A program made the position numbers and the translations under genes. 64,000 bases of DNA. Origin: Polaromonas sp. YR568. GTDB taxonomy: Bacteria; Pseudomonadota; Gammaproteobacteria; Burkholderiales; Burkholderiaceae_C. The stretch lies in NCBI GenBank assembly GCA_945878995.1, contig CAMCUN010000005.1, forward strand, positions 20,032-84,031, given 5' to 3'. Numbering within the stretch: position 1 is the stretch's first letter; each line of letters begins with the position of its first letter. Under the pieces are notes generated by a model that did no database searches, was not told the origin of the DNA, and was given only the letters and a program-made list of their open reading frames with translations. Positions 53,658 to 62,766 of this stretch are shown piece after piece.

Positions 53658-55037
53658 TCAGTGTGCAGACCTCAGGTCTACAAACTTTTTGGCCTTCCAG
53701 CTGCCGCCCGTGGGGGCCAGGCGGCCGGCCGCTTCAAACTGCAGCTCGGGCGTCACGCCGCAGGCGCGCTTGACCTCATCGGCCAGCTGCTTGGCCCGCG
53801 CTTCATCGGGCTCGGATTCCAGGCGCAGCACCAGCCTGTCGGTGCTCAGGGCCTGGCCGGGCTCTGTGCTTTGCACGCTCAGCAGGTAGGGCGTGGCGCC
53901 CAGCAGGGTGTCTAGGCTGGCGAGCACGGCCTCCGGGTAGATCAGCATGCCCTTGACCTTGAGCAGCGCATCGCTGCGCCTGGGCGTGTGCACCAGGCGC
54001 TCGGTCACCGCGCCGCAGGCCGGGCAGGGCGCATGGCTGCGCACCGACACATCACCCAAAAGGTAGCGCAGCAGCACGGTGCCGCGCCGGTTCAGGTGCG
54101 TCAGGGCCACCGCGCCGCTTTGACCGTCGGGCAGGTTCAGCCCGGTCAGCGGGTCCACCACGTCGATCAGCATTTGCGCGGGCAGCGGGTTGTGCAGGCC
54201 GGCGCCAGGCTGGCACTCGACCAGCCCGCCTTGCATCTCGGTGGCGCCATAGGAAATGCTGATTTGCGCCGACCCCGCGCCCACGGCGGCCAGGGCCTGC
54301 TGCATCTGCGTGCGCGCGGACTCGGCCAGCGCCTCCCCGGTCACAAAGACCAGGCGCACCGCCGACCAGCGCAGCCCCATCTCGGCGGCTCGCACCAGCG
54401 TGCGCTGGATGTAGCTGGGCACGCCCCAAAGGATGGTGGCCTGGCTGCGGCCCACCAGCTGCACCACCTCGTCCAGGTCATTGCCCAGGTGGAAGTAGGG
54501 CGAGGGCTTGCCAGGCATGGCGCAGACCACGGCCACGTTCATGCTGGCGGCGGCGTGCAGCACCCGTATCCAAGCCCCATGCGGCGTGGTGGTGAGGGGG
54601 AACAAGTTGGCAATCAGGTCCTGCGGGCCGACCCCGCGCAGCTCGAGCATGCGGCGCTGCAACTCCAAGATGTTGAAAAAGTCGTAGCTCGTGGACACAA
54701 AGGGCGTGGGCCGGCCCGAGGTGGAGCCGGTGGTGTACATGGTGTCCCAGACGGTCTGCATTTCCTGCGGCAGGCCTTGGGTGTCCAGGATGAATTTCTC
54801 GGGCGCGGCCATGTAGTCGGCCTTGCTGGTCAGCGGCAGGCGCTGCAGGTCGGCCAGCGTCTGAAAGTCGCTGCGGCGCAGGCCCAGGGCGGCCAGGCGC
54901 TCGCGGTAATAAGGGTGGCGTTCAAACACCAGGTCCATGGTCTGGACAAAGTGAGCTTGCCGTGTGTTGTCGAGCAGGTTCTGGGGCTCAAAGGAGGCGG
55001 CTCGGGTGGTCAAGGGCGCGGTCATGGCCGCCATCAT
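53658..55037 (-). CDS. Phenylacetate-CoA ligase-like AMP-binding protein
   Basis: About 459 residues, resembling PaaK-type adenylate-forming ligases. The N-terminal HPYYRERLAALGL, the P-loop YTTGSTSGRPTPF, SYGATEMQGG (motif A5) and RYLLGDV followed by CPACGAVTERLVHTPRRSDALLKVKGMLIYP are typical. It should activate an aromatic or related carboxylic acid to its CoA ester. The neighbouring importer suggests it acts on the imported acid. Start uncertain among ATGs at 55037, 55034 and 55025; none has a strong ribosome site. It follows the EamA gene by 13 nt on the same strand. Confidence 0.88.
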   Translation of the reverse strand: MMAAMTAPLTTRAASFEPQNLLDNTRQAHFVQTMDLVFERHPYYRERLAALGLRRSDFQTLADLQRLPLTSKADYMAAPEKFILDTQGLPQEMQTVWDTMYTTGSTSGRPTPFVSTSYDFFNILELQRRMLELRGVGPQDLIANLFPLTTTPHGAWIRVLHAAASMNVAVVCAMPGKPSPYFHLGNDLDEVVQLVGRSQATILWGVPSYIQRTLVRAAEMGLRWSAVRLVFVTGEALAESARTQMQQALAAVGAGSAQISISYGATEMQGGLVECQPGAGLHNPLPAQMLIDVVDPLTGLNLPDGQSGAVALTHLNRRGTVLLRYLLGDVSVRSHAPCPACGAVTERLVHTPRRSDALLKVKGMLIYPEAVLASLDTLLGATPYLLSVQSTEPGQALSTDRLVLRLESEPDEARAKQLADEVKRACGVTPELQFEAAGRLAPTGGSWKAKKFVDLRSAH

Positions 55038-55050
55038 GCCACTGAAGCCC

Positions 55051-55956
55051 CTAGCGTTTGGGCTGCACCAAGCCGCTTGCCAAGGCCGTGCCCAGCAAAA
55101 TCACCAAGCCGCCCGTCACCATGGCGGGCGTGAGGTGTTCGTCCAGCAGCAGCACCCCGTAGACCACCGCAAAAAGCGGGATCAGGTAACCCACCGTCAT
55201 GGTGCGCGACGGGCTGCCACGGGCAATCAGCCGGTAAAACAGCAGGTAGGCCAGGCCTGTGCAGACCACCCCCACCACCAACACGGCCAGCCAGGCGGTG
55301 GCCGATGGCGCTTGGGTAGGCCAAGTGAGCGCGGCCGGCAGCGCCAGGGCCACGCTGGCGCCTATTTGGCTGCCAGTGGCCGTGACCAAGGGCGGCACTT
55401 GGTTCAGGTGCAGCCGGGTGTAGCTGGCGGCCACCGCATAGCTCATGCAGGCGCCCAGGCAAGCCAGCACCGCCAAGAGCGGCCCCATGCCGCCTGTGGC
55501 CTTGAAGCTGGCCTGGTCCCAGGCCAAGACAATCACGCCCGCAAAGCCCAGCGCCAGCCCCAGGCTGCGCCACACACCCAGCCCGTCACGCAGCCAAATC
55601 AAGGCCACCAGCGCGGCAAACATGGGCGTGGTGGCGTTGAGAATGGCCGACAAGCCCGTGGTGATGAAGGTCAGCGCATAGGCATACAGCGCAAAGGGCA
55701 GGGCCGAGCTCAACACCCCCACCACCAGCAAGGCCCGCCAATGCTGGCGCAGCAGGCGCATGTCGCTGCGCCAAAGCAGCACGGGGAGTAAAAAAGCCGC
55801 GCCAATGCTCACCCGAAGCGCCGTGGTGGCCAGCGGGCCAAAGTCGCCGACTGCCAGTCGGATGAACAAAAAAGACGAGCCCCAAATGGCGCCCAGCGCC
55901 ACAAAGTCGCGCACCCAGGCGGCGGTGACGGCGGGTGTGGGGGCAGGTGTGGTCAA
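55051..55956 (-). CDS. EamA family (DMT superfamily) transporter
   Basis: A 301-residue membrane protein with about ten helices in two EamA repeats. WGSSFLFIRLAVGDFGPLATTALR opens the first, and SYAVAASYTRLHL with ATGSQIGASVALALP lies in the second. EamA proteins export amino acids or other metabolites or act as permeases; the substrate cannot be predicted. It is first in a two-gene operon with the CoA ligase. Confidence 0.9.
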   Translation of the reverse strand: MTTPAPTPAVTAAWVRDFVALGAIWGSSFLFIRLAVGDFGPLATTALRVSIGAAFLLPVLLWRSDMRLLRQHWRALLVVGVLSSALPFALYAYALTFITTGLSAILNATTPMFAALVALIWLRDGLGVWRSLGLALGFAGVIVLAWDQASFKATGGMGPLLAVLACLGACMSYAVAASYTRLHLNQVPPLVTATGSQIGASVALALPAALTWPTQAPSATAWLAVLVVGVVCTGLAYLLFYRLIARGSPSRTMTVGYLIPLFAVVYGVLLLDEHLTPAMVTGGLVILLGTALASGLVQPKR

Positions 55957-56283
55957 ACGGCAGGGCTTTCAATGCGCATCAGCGCGGGCGGGGCAGGGGA
56001 GGCGGGCGGGCTGCCAGCTCCAGGCGGGCAAACCGCATGCGCGGGGCCACCTGCAACTTCACCTGAGTCCGAGGCTTCAGACCTGCACAATGAAGCCAAG
56101 CGATGGCCTTGGGCATGGTCAGTTTCAATGGCTGGTGCAGCGGCAGACATCATACGTCTGACGCCGCCTTGGCGGGCGCAGTGGCTGTGCTCTTTGAAGC
56201 TCAGGGCGGCCACCTAGAATTGAAGCTCAGGGCCGGCCGCCATTGGCCCAGCCCCCACTTTGTTGTCCTTTACTTGGTTGCCT
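55957..56283. other. Intergenic region before the phosphohexomutase gene
   Basis: No gene is supported. It lies between the divergent EamA and phosphohexomutase genes and must hold both promoters. The only structure noted is the short direct repeat listed separately. ORFs here have no family match by eye. Confidence 0.4.
56194..56233. repeat. 14-bp direct repeat, 26-bp period
   Basis: TTGAAGCTCAGGGC occurs at 56194-56207 and again at 56220-56233, each followed by a GGCC-rich tail, about 50 bp before the phosphohexomutase start. It could be a binding site or a chance duplication. Confidence 0.5.
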
Positions 56284-57684
56284 ATGCACGTCTCACCCAG
56301 CATCTTCAAGGCCTACGACATCCGCGGCGTGGTGCCGTCCACCCTGACCGAGGCCGTGGCCGAGGCCTTGGGCCTGGCCTTTGGCTGTGCGGCCTTGGCC
56401 CAAGGCCAGACCACCGTGGCCGTGGGCCGCGATGGCCGGCTCAGCGGCCCGGCCTTGAGCGCCGCGCTCATTCGTGGCTTGGTCGCTACCGGCGTGAACG
56501 TGATTGACGTGGGCCCAGTCACCACGCCCATGCTTTACTTTGCCGCCAGCACCTTGTGCGCCAGCGGCATCCAGGTCACTGGCAGCCACAACCCTCGGGA
56601 CTACAACGGCTTCAAAATGGTGCTGGCGGGCAAGGCCATTTACGGTGAAGACATCCAGGCCCTGCGCCGCACCATGGAAGAAGAAAGCTGGACCTTGGCC
56701 GCCCAGCCCGGCCAACTTGGCCAGGTGCGCCAAGTCGATGTGTTTGCCGACTACTGCCAGCGCATTGCCAGCGACGTCAAGCTCGCCCGCCCCTTGAAAA
56801 TTGTGATCGACAGTGGCAACGGCATTGCCGGCGCCTCGGCCCCGGCCGTGTTCAGAGCCTTGGGCTGCGAGGTCATGGAGCTGTTCAGCGAGGTCGACGG
56901 CAATTTTCCCAACCACCACCCAGACCCGAGCAAGCCCGAGAACCTGCGCGACGTGATGCACGCGCTGGCCACCTCCGACGCCGAGCTGGGCCTGGCCTTT
57001 GACGGCGACGGCGACCGCCTGGGCATCGTCACCAAAGACGGCCAAAACATTTACCCCGACCGCCAAATGATGCTGTTTGCCCGCGACGTGCTCTCGCGCG
57101 TGCCAGGCGCGCCCATTTTGTTTGACGTGAAATGCTCGCAGCGCCTGGCCCCGGCCATTGAAGCGGCGGGCGGCCAGGCCGTGATGTACAAAACCGGCCA
57201 CTCGCTGATTAAGGCCCGCATGCGCGAACTCGACTCGCCCTTGGGCGGCGAGATGAGCGGCCACATTTTTTTCAAAGAGCGCTGGTACGGCTTTGACGAC
57301 GGCACCTACGCCGGCGCGCGCCTGCTGGAAATTTTGAGCCGCAGTGCCGACATGTCGGCCGTGCTCAATGCCTTGCCCACCAGCTTTTCCACGCCCGAGC
57401 TCAACGTGGCCTGCGCCGAGGGCGAGCCCCAGCAATTGGTGGCCCAACTCATCGCCCAAGGCACAAGCCGCTTTGCCGCGCCCGCGCAGGTGTCCACCAT
57501 AGACGGCGTGCGCGTGGACTGGCCAGACGGCTTTGGCCTGGTGCGCGCGTCGAACACCACGCCCGTGCTGGTGCTGCGCTTTGAGGGCCACACGCCCGAG
57601 GCGCTGCAGCGCATCGAAGCCGAAATGCTGGCCCTGCTGCGCAGCGTCAAGCCCGACGCACAGCTCCAAGGCGCGGCGCATTGA
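56284..57684 (+). CDS. Phosphomannomutase/phosphoglucomutase
   Basis: About 466 residues of the AlgC/ManB-type alpha-D-phosphohexomutase family. FKAYDIRGVVPSTLTE opens the protein. The phosphoserine loop is VTGSHNPRDYNGFK, the metal loop AFDGDGDRLG, the sugar loop GGEMSGHIFF, and the phosphate-binding C-terminus RASNTTPVLVLRFEG. It interconverts hexose 1- and 6-phosphates for LPS and other polysaccharides. The ATG at 56284 (MHVSPSIFKAYD) is preferred over the TTG at 56260. Followed closely by heptosyltransferase I. Confidence 0.93.
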   Translation: MHVSPSIFKAYDIRGVVPSTLTEAVAEALGLAFGCAALAQGQTTVAVGRDGRLSGPALSAALIRGLVATGVNVIDVGPVTTPMLYFAASTLCASGIQVTGSHNPRDYNGFKMVLAGKAIYGEDIQALRRTMEEESWTLAAQPGQLGQVRQVDVFADYCQRIASDVKLARPLKIVIDSGNGIAGASAPAVFRALGCEVMELFSEVDGNFPNHHPDPSKPENLRDVMHALATSDAELGLAFDGDGDRLGIVTKDGQNIYPDRQMMLFARDVLSRVPGAPILFDVKCSQRLAPAIEAAGGQAVMYKTGHSLIKARMRELDSPLGGEMSGHIFFKERWYGFDDGTYAGARLLEILSRSADMSAVLNALPTSFSTPELNVACAEGEPQQLVAQLIAQGTSRFAAPAQVSTIDGVRVDWPDGFGLVRASNTTPVLVLRFEGHTPEALQRIEAEMLALLRSVKPDAQLQGAAH

Positions 57685-57718
57685 GACTGGGCCTATTTAC
57701 AGAGTGCGGGGCCACCCA

Positions 57719-58774
57719 TTGAGGGTTTTGCTCGTCAAGCTCTCGTCCTTGGGCGACGTGGTGCACACCCTGCCCGTGGTGCACGATTTGCACGCCGGCG
57801 TACCAGGCGTGCGCGTGGACTGGGTGGTCGAAAAGCCCTTTGCGCCCCTGCTCGCGCCATGCACCGGCATTGAGCGCGTGATTCCCTGCGAGCTGCGCCG
57901 CTGGCGCCAGTCCCCGCTGGCGGCGTCCACCCGCCGAGAATGGCGGGCTTTCACAGCTGAGTTAAAGCAACAGCCGTATGACGCGGTGATCGACCTGCAG
58001 GGCCTGAGCAAGTCTGCCCTCATTGCCCGGCTGGCCCGCCTAGCCCCCGGCGGCCAACGCTTTGCCATGGCCCACCCCACCGACGGCTCCAGCTACGAGG
58101 CCCCCACGCGCTGGCTGGCCGATGTGGCCATTGAACTGCCCAGGCGCGTGCATGCCGTGCAGCGCGCTCGCCTGCTGTGCGCCCAGGCGCTGGGCTATGT
58201 TGCCGCCGAGGAGGTGAGTGATGTGGGCCTGGGCGGCGAGCCTGCCTCATCCAGCGTCCCCAGCGTGCCCAGCGTGCCCACCGTGCTGCTGGTTCACGGC
58301 ACCTCGCGCCGCGACAAAGAATGGCCTTTTGCACACTGGGTCCAACTCGCCGCGCAGTTGCGCAGCGCCGGATTTGGCTTGGCCTTGGCGCATGGCAGCG
58401 CAGCCGAGCTGGCCACCAGCGAGGCCCTGGCCCAGGCCATCACGGCCAGCACGCCCCCCTTGAACCTGCCGGTGGCGGTGTGGCCGCGCCTGCCGCTGGA
58501 CCAACTCAGCCACGCCATGGCCGCCTGCTGCGGCGTGGTGGGCGTGGACAGCGGCTTGAGCCACATCGCCGTGGCGCTGAACTTGCCGCATGTGCAGCTC
58601 TACAACTTTGACACCGCCTGGCGCACCGGCCCGCCTGCCGAGGGCGAGCCCGGCGCCCGCCCTTGGCAGCGCAGCGTTTTCGCCCAGCCCACGCCCAGCG
58701 TGGAGGCAGTGTGGCAAGCGTGGCAGGCTTGTGTGCAAAGCTGTCCGTCAATGTCGCCAAGGCCGCTGGCATGA
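57719..58774 (+). CDS. waaC: Lipopolysaccharide heptosyltransferase I
   Basis: About 351 residues of the GT9 family. VLLVKLSSLGDVVHTLPVVHDL is the diagnostic N-terminus, VIDLQGLSKSALIARL follows, and the C-terminal half has HGTSRRDKEWPFAHW and GVDSGLSHIAVAL. It adds the first L-glycero-D-manno-heptose to Kdo2-lipid A at the inner membrane. No ATG is available near the homologous start: the TTG at 57719 gives MRVLLVKL, and a GTG at 57704 would add five residues. The long ORF-track start at 57533 lies inside the mutase gene. Confidence 0.92.
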   Translation: MRVLLVKLSSLGDVVHTLPVVHDLHAGVPGVRVDWVVEKPFAPLLAPCTGIERVIPCELRRWRQSPLAASTRREWRAFTAELKQQPYDAVIDLQGLSKSALIARLARLAPGGQRFAMAHPTDGSSYEAPTRWLADVAIELPRRVHAVQRARLLCAQALGYVAAEEVSDVGLGGEPASSSVPSVPSVPTVLLVHGTSRRDKEWPFAHWVQLAAQLRSAGFGLALAHGSAAELATSEALAQAITASTPPLNLPVAVWPRLPLDQLSHAMAACCGVVGVDSGLSHIAVALNLPHVQLYNFDTAWRTGPPAEGEPGARPWQRSVFAQPTPSVEAVWQAWQACVQSCPSMSPRPLA

Positions 58775-58817
58775 CTGTGGCCGCCCCGCTGTGATACCCG
58801 CTTTGAAGCCCAAGCCC

Positions 58818-60149
58818 ATGCTCAAGCCCCTGTCGTGGTCAAGCGCCTTGAGCCTGCGCCTGTACGGCGCCCTCATGCACCTGGCCCAGCCGCTCTTGCG
58901 CCGCAAGCTCGCACGCCGGGCGCGCACCGAGCCCGGTTATGCCCAGGCGGTGCCTGAGCGCTTTGGCCACTACACGCAGCCGCCTGAGCCATGCGCACAA
59001 CTGGTGTGGGTGCATGCTGTGTCCCTGGGCGAAACCCGGGCCGCTGCCATTTTGCTCAAGGCCTGGCGCGCCCAGCAGCCCGGCCTGAGGGTGCTGCTCA
59101 CCCACGGCACCGCCACCGGGCGTGGAGAAGGGCTGGCCTTGCTGGAGCCCGGCGATGTGCAGGTGTGGCAACCCTGGGACGCGCCTGGCGCGGTAGAGCG
59201 GTTTTTCACGCATTTCAAACCGCGCCTGGGCGTGCTCATGGAAACCGAGGTCTGGCCGCAGCTGGTGGCCGGCGCCCGCGCCCACGGGGTGCCGCTGCAC
59301 CTGGTCAATGCGCGCCTGTCGGACAAGTCTTTGGGCCAGGCCCTGCGCTGGTCAGTGCTGGCCCGCCCGGCCTATGCCGGCTTGAGCGCCGCGCTCGCGC
59401 AGACCGACGCCGACGCCCAACGCCTGCGCCAACTGGGCACCCCCGTGCAGGCGGTGCTGGGCAACCTCAAGTTTGATGCGCAGCCGCACCCAGGCCAGCT
59501 GGCGCTGGCCAAGGCCCAGCGCCACACCCAGGCCAGCCTGTACCCGGGCGCCTGCCTGCCGGTGCTCATGTTCGCCAGCTCTCGCGAAGGTGAAGAAGCT
59601 TTGTTTTTAGAAGCCCTCCAAAGCTTGAAAGCCTCAGGTGGCTTGCCCTTTCAGCCCCTCATCGTGCCGCGCCACCCGCAGCGTTTTGACGAGGTGGCCC
59701 AACTGGCGCAGGCGGCGGGCTGGGCGGTGTCACGCCGCAGCGCCTGGGGCGCTGAGTTGGCGCAGATGCCGCTGCCTGACGCGCACACGCTGTGGCTGGG
59801 CGACTCGCTGGGCGAGATGACGCTCTACTACGGCCTGAGCCAAGTCGCTGTGCTGGGCGGCAGCTTTTTGCCCTTGGGCGGCCAAAACCTCATTGAGGCC
59901 GCCGCCTGCGGCTGCCCGGTGGTCATGGGTCCGCACACCTTCAATTTCAGCGAGGTGGCCGAGCAAGCCCTGGCCGAAGGCGCGGCTTTGCGCGCCACCG
60001 ACATGGCGCAGGCCTTGGCCCTGGCGGTGCAACTGCTGCAAGCCGGGCAGGCAAGCTGGAGCGAAGCCGCCCAAGCCTTTGCCCGGCGCCACCAGGGAGC
60101 TGCGCAGCGCACCGTGGACTGGCTAGACCGCAGCCTGTGCGAACACTGA
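58818..60149 (+). CDS. waaA: 3-deoxy-D-manno-octulosonic acid transferase
   Basis: About 443 residues of the Kdo transferase family (GT30). An N-terminal hydrophobic segment (LSLRLYGALMHLAQPLL) anchors it to the membrane. VWVHAVSLGETRAA, LTHGTATGRGEG, GVLMETEVWPQLV and GGSFLPLGGQNLIEAAACGCPVVMGPHTFNF are all typical. It attaches Kdo to lipid IVA. ATG at 58818; an upstream GTG at 58791 is possible. It lies 43 nt after waaC, giving a small LPS-core operon. Confidence 0.93.
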   Translation: MLKPLSWSSALSLRLYGALMHLAQPLLRRKLARRARTEPGYAQAVPERFGHYTQPPEPCAQLVWVHAVSLGETRAAAILLKAWRAQQPGLRVLLTHGTATGRGEGLALLEPGDVQVWQPWDAPGAVERFFTHFKPRLGVLMETEVWPQLVAGARAHGVPLHLVNARLSDKSLGQALRWSVLARPAYAGLSAALAQTDADAQRLRQLGTPVQAVLGNLKFDAQPHPGQLALAKAQRHTQASLYPGACLPVLMFASSREGEEALFLEALQSLKASGGLPFQPLIVPRHPQRFDEVAQLAQAAGWAVSRRSAWGAELAQMPLPDAHTLWLGDSLGEMTLYYGLSQVAVLGGSFLPLGGQNLIEAAACGCPVVMGPHTFNFSEVAEQALAEGAALRATDMAQALALAVQLLQAGQASWSEAAQAFARRHQGAAQRTVDWLDRSLCEH

Positions 60150-60191
60150 GCCAGCGCGAGCCGCCCAGTTGAAAGGCTCAGCCCACCCGTT

Positions 60192-61667
60192 TCAGGGCTG
60201 GCTCAATTGCTCGTTCACGGGCTTGAGGTCCTCGGCGCTCAGCACGCCCGTGGCTTGCTTGAGTTTGAGGCCACCCACCAGCACGTCGTAGCGCGCACGG
60301 GCGGCGTCGCGCCGGGTTTGGAACAGCAGGCTTTGCGAGTTGAGCACGTCAATGTTGGTGCCCACGCCCACTTGGTAGCCCAGCAGGTTGGAGGCCACCG
60401 CGCTTTGGCGCGACAACTCGGCCGCCTCCAGCGCTTTGACCTGGCCTTGGTCGGCCCGCAGCTTGAAAAACGCGCTGCGTATGCTTTGGGCCACGGTGCG
60501 CGTGGCGCCTTCCAGGTCTTTTCGCACCTTGTCTTGCAGGCTCAGCGTTTCCCTGATGCGGTTTTGCACCGCATAGCCCGTGAACAGCGGCACATTGAGC
60601 TGAACGCCCACGGCCGCATTGGTGCTGTTGCCTGGCCAGGTTTTTTGGCCGGAGTTGCTCATGGTGTTAGACGCGGTGTTGGCCGCCGTCAGGCCGCTCA
60701 AGGTGCTGGTGCTCGAGGTGCTTGAGGAGCCGGCTGGCATGGCCTGTGTCAAGCTGGCGGTCAAGGCCACGGTGGGCAGGTAGCCGGCTTGAGCTTTAAG
60801 TGTTTCCAGTCGGGCAATTTCCAGCTCCAGGCGCCGCGCCTTTAGCAGCGGGTTGACTTCACTCTGGTTGATCCAGCGCTGCTCGCTCTCGCCCATGTCG
60901 GTGAACAGCGCGCCTTTGCGCACGGTGTAGGGCGTGATGCGGGTTTTACCTACCAGCTGCTCCAGTGCACTTCTCTTGACGGCCAAATCGCCGTCTGCGG
61001 CAATTTCTTGGGCCAAGATCAAGTCAAAACTCGCTTCGGCTTCCCGGGTGTCGATGATGGTGGCCGTGCCTACTTCAAAGCGCCGCTGCGCCGAGGCAAG
61101 CTGCTCTTGCACCGCCTTTTTTTGAGCCGCCAACAAGCTCAGGTTGTCTTGTGAGGCCAGCAGGTCAAAGTAGGCTTGGCTCACGCGCACGATCAGGTCT
61201 TGCTCGGCCACCTTGACCGCCAAGTCGGCCAGGGTCAGCTGGCGCTCGGCCTGCGCCAAGGTGAAATCATTGGGGCGGTTGAACAGCGGATGCTGAGCGC
61301 TCACGCCCAGGCGGGCTTCGGCTTGGGTGGCCGAGGTGGAGCTGGAACTGCGGGTGCTTGAGCTGAGCAATGTGGCGCCCACACCGGAGGTGCTGGTGTT
61401 GGTGTCGCTGCGCGAGCCGCTGTCCACATAGGAGCCGCCCAAAGAGGCCGTGCCACTGACCGTGGGCCTCCTCAAGGCTTGGCGTTGCTCAAACACCGAC
61501 TGCGCGGCTTCAAACTGCAGCTGTGAGGACAGGTAAGCGGCGTCGTAGCTGCGCGCAGAGTCGTACAGCTCCACCAGGGACTGCGCTTGTGCGCCCAGGG
61601 ACAAACTGGAGATCAGGGCCACAGCGACCTTGGTGAGGGGGAAAAGTCCGGGCTTGGTAAGGGGCAT
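60192..61667 (-). CDS. tolC: TolC family outer membrane efflux protein
   Basis: A 491-residue outer-membrane channel. It has a signal peptide (LTKVAVALISSLSLGAQAQ), then SLVELYDSARSYDAAYLSS at the mature N-terminus, and two repeats each with a long coiled-coil stretch, for example AQKKAVQEQLASAQRRFEVGTATIIDTREAEA. It pairs with RND or type I exporters: an RND pump lies a little upstream on the same strand, and the T1SS adhesins in this window also need a TolC. Start at 61667 with AGGA 7 nt upstream. Downstream of rhodanese and pcm in an apparent operon. Confidence 0.92.
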   Translation of the reverse strand: MPLTKPGLFPLTKVAVALISSLSLGAQAQSLVELYDSARSYDAAYLSSQLQFEAAQSVFEQRQALRRPTVSGTASLGGSYVDSGSRSDTNTSTSGVGATLLSSSTRSSSSTSATQAEARLGVSAQHPLFNRPNDFTLAQAERQLTLADLAVKVAEQDLIVRVSQAYFDLLASQDNLSLLAAQKKAVQEQLASAQRRFEVGTATIIDTREAEASFDLILAQEIAADGDLAVKRSALEQLVGKTRITPYTVRKGALFTDMGESEQRWINQSEVNPLLKARRLELEIARLETLKAQAGYLPTVALTASLTQAMPAGSSSTSSTSTLSGLTAANTASNTMSNSGQKTWPGNSTNAAVGVQLNVPLFTGYAVQNRIRETLSLQDKVRKDLEGATRTVAQSIRSAFFKLRADQGQVKALEAAELSRQSAVASNLLGYQVGVGTNIDVLNSQSLLFQTRRDAARARYDVLVGGLKLKQATGVLSAEDLKPVNEQLSQP

Positions 61668-61704
61668 AGGGGTCCTGGGAATGCGGTAAAAAAACACTTA
61701 AAAA

Positions 61705-62037
61705 TCAATAACGTGCCACGCTGGGGTCCAGCTCGCAAGACCAAGCGTCTATGCCGCCTTGCAAGTTGACCACCTCCATGCCCTGGCGCTGCAAATACGC
61801 TGCCGCATGCTGGCTGCGCACCCCGTGGTGGCACAGGCAGGCCACCACGGCGTTGGGCGGCAGCTCGCTGAATCGGTCTGTCAATTCACCCAGCGGGATG
61901 GTCAGCAGCTCAAAGCCGTCAGGGAGTACCGAAGCCGTTTGCCACTCCCAGGGCTCTCGCACGTCCAGCACCACTGCGCCGCCCGCTTGGGCGGCCAGCC
62001 AGGCCTTGAATTGCGAGGCGGGGAGTTGGGCAATCAC
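61705..62037 (-). CDS. Rhodanese-like domain protein
   Basis: A 110-residue single rhodanese domain. VVLDVREPWEWQTAS and the active-site loop CLCHHGVRSQHAA with its catalytic Cys are clear, ending ANLQGG-like NLQGGIDAWSCELD. It transfers sulfur or senses redox state; the acceptor is unknown. I chose the GTG at 62037 (MIAQLPASQF), giving the usual length and an 11-nt gap after pcm; the ORF-track TTG at 62076 lies inside pcm. The pcm-rhodanese-tolC order is common in Burkholderiales. Confidence 0.88.
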   Translation of the reverse strand: MIAQLPASQFKAWLAAQAGGAVVLDVREPWEWQTASVLPDGFELLTIPLGELTDRFSELPPNAVVACLCHHGVRSQHAAAYLQRQGMEVVNLQGGIDAWSCELDPSVARY

Positions 62038-62047
62038 GCGAAAGCGC

Positions 62048-62719
62048 TCAGAACTTAAAAGCCGAAGGCTCTGCAAAGCCCTGCAGGCGCGGGGCCATGG
62101 TTTCCCAGTCTTGGCTAATGCGCCAGGCCGACTCGCTCACGCGGGTGACCAAGGTGGCGCACATCACAGGCTCTTGGCCCACGATGGCGGCCAGCCGCCC
62201 GCCCACCTTGAGCTGGGCTTTGAGGGCCTCGGGCACCTGGGCCACCGAGCCGCTGAGCACAATCACGTCGAAAGGCCCGGCCATCGCGCCCGTCAAAGGC
62301 TGCGAGCCGTCGGCTTCAAACACCTGGGCGTTGTAAATGCCGGCGTGCTGCAGGTGGCGGCGGGCCATGGCGGCCAGGCTGGGCTCAATCTCCAGCGCCA
62401 CCACTTGCTGGGCGCAGTGGGCCAGCAAGGCGGTCATGAAACCGGAGCCGGCGCCGATTTCCAGCACTTTTTCGTGTTTTTGCACTTCCAGGTCTTGCAG
62501 CAAGCGGGCCTCGACCTTGGGCGAGAGCATGCACTGGCTGGGGTGCGAGTGCGGGGGCAGGGGAATCTCCAGGTCGGCAAAGGCCAGCAAGCGGTGGGCC
62601 GCGGGCACAAAGTCTTCACGCCTGACCGCCGCCAACAAGGACAGCACTTGGCTGTCCAGCACTTCCCAGGGGCGGATTTGCTGCTCAATCATGTGAAAGC
62701 GGGCTTGTTCTATGTTCAT
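62048..62719 (-). CDS. pcm: Protein-L-isoaspartate O-methyltransferase family protein
   Basis: A 223-residue Pcm-like methyltransferase. ARFHMIEQQIRPWEVLD at the N-terminus, MLSPKVEARLLQDL, and the SAM motif VLEIGAGSGFMTALLAH followed by VVALEIEPSLA are present. It would methylate isoaspartyl residues for repair, though this short divergent clade (IRPWEVLD) may act on another substrate. The ATG at 62719 is supported by AGGA about 10 nt upstream and by homolog starts; the 34-residue ORF-track extension is rejected. Confidence 0.9.
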   Translation of the reverse strand: MNIEQARFHMIEQQIRPWEVLDSQVLSLLAAVRREDFVPAAHRLLAFADLEIPLPPHSHPSQCMLSPKVEARLLQDLEVQKHEKVLEIGAGSGFMTALLAHCAQQVVALEIEPSLAAMARRHLQHAGIYNAQVFEADGSQPLTGAMAGPFDVIVLSGSVAQVPEALKAQLKVGGRLAAIVGQEPVMCATLVTRVSESAWRISQDWETMAPRLQGFAEPSAFKF

Positions 62720-62766
62720 CTCGGTCGTGTCCTGGAAAAAGAGAGCCTCAGAGAATGTAAAGAATT

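Noticed and set aside
56293-57681. Minus-strand ORF of 462 aa opposite the phosphohexomutase
   Set aside because: Shadow ORF without domains; the plus strand holds the phosphoserine and metal loops.
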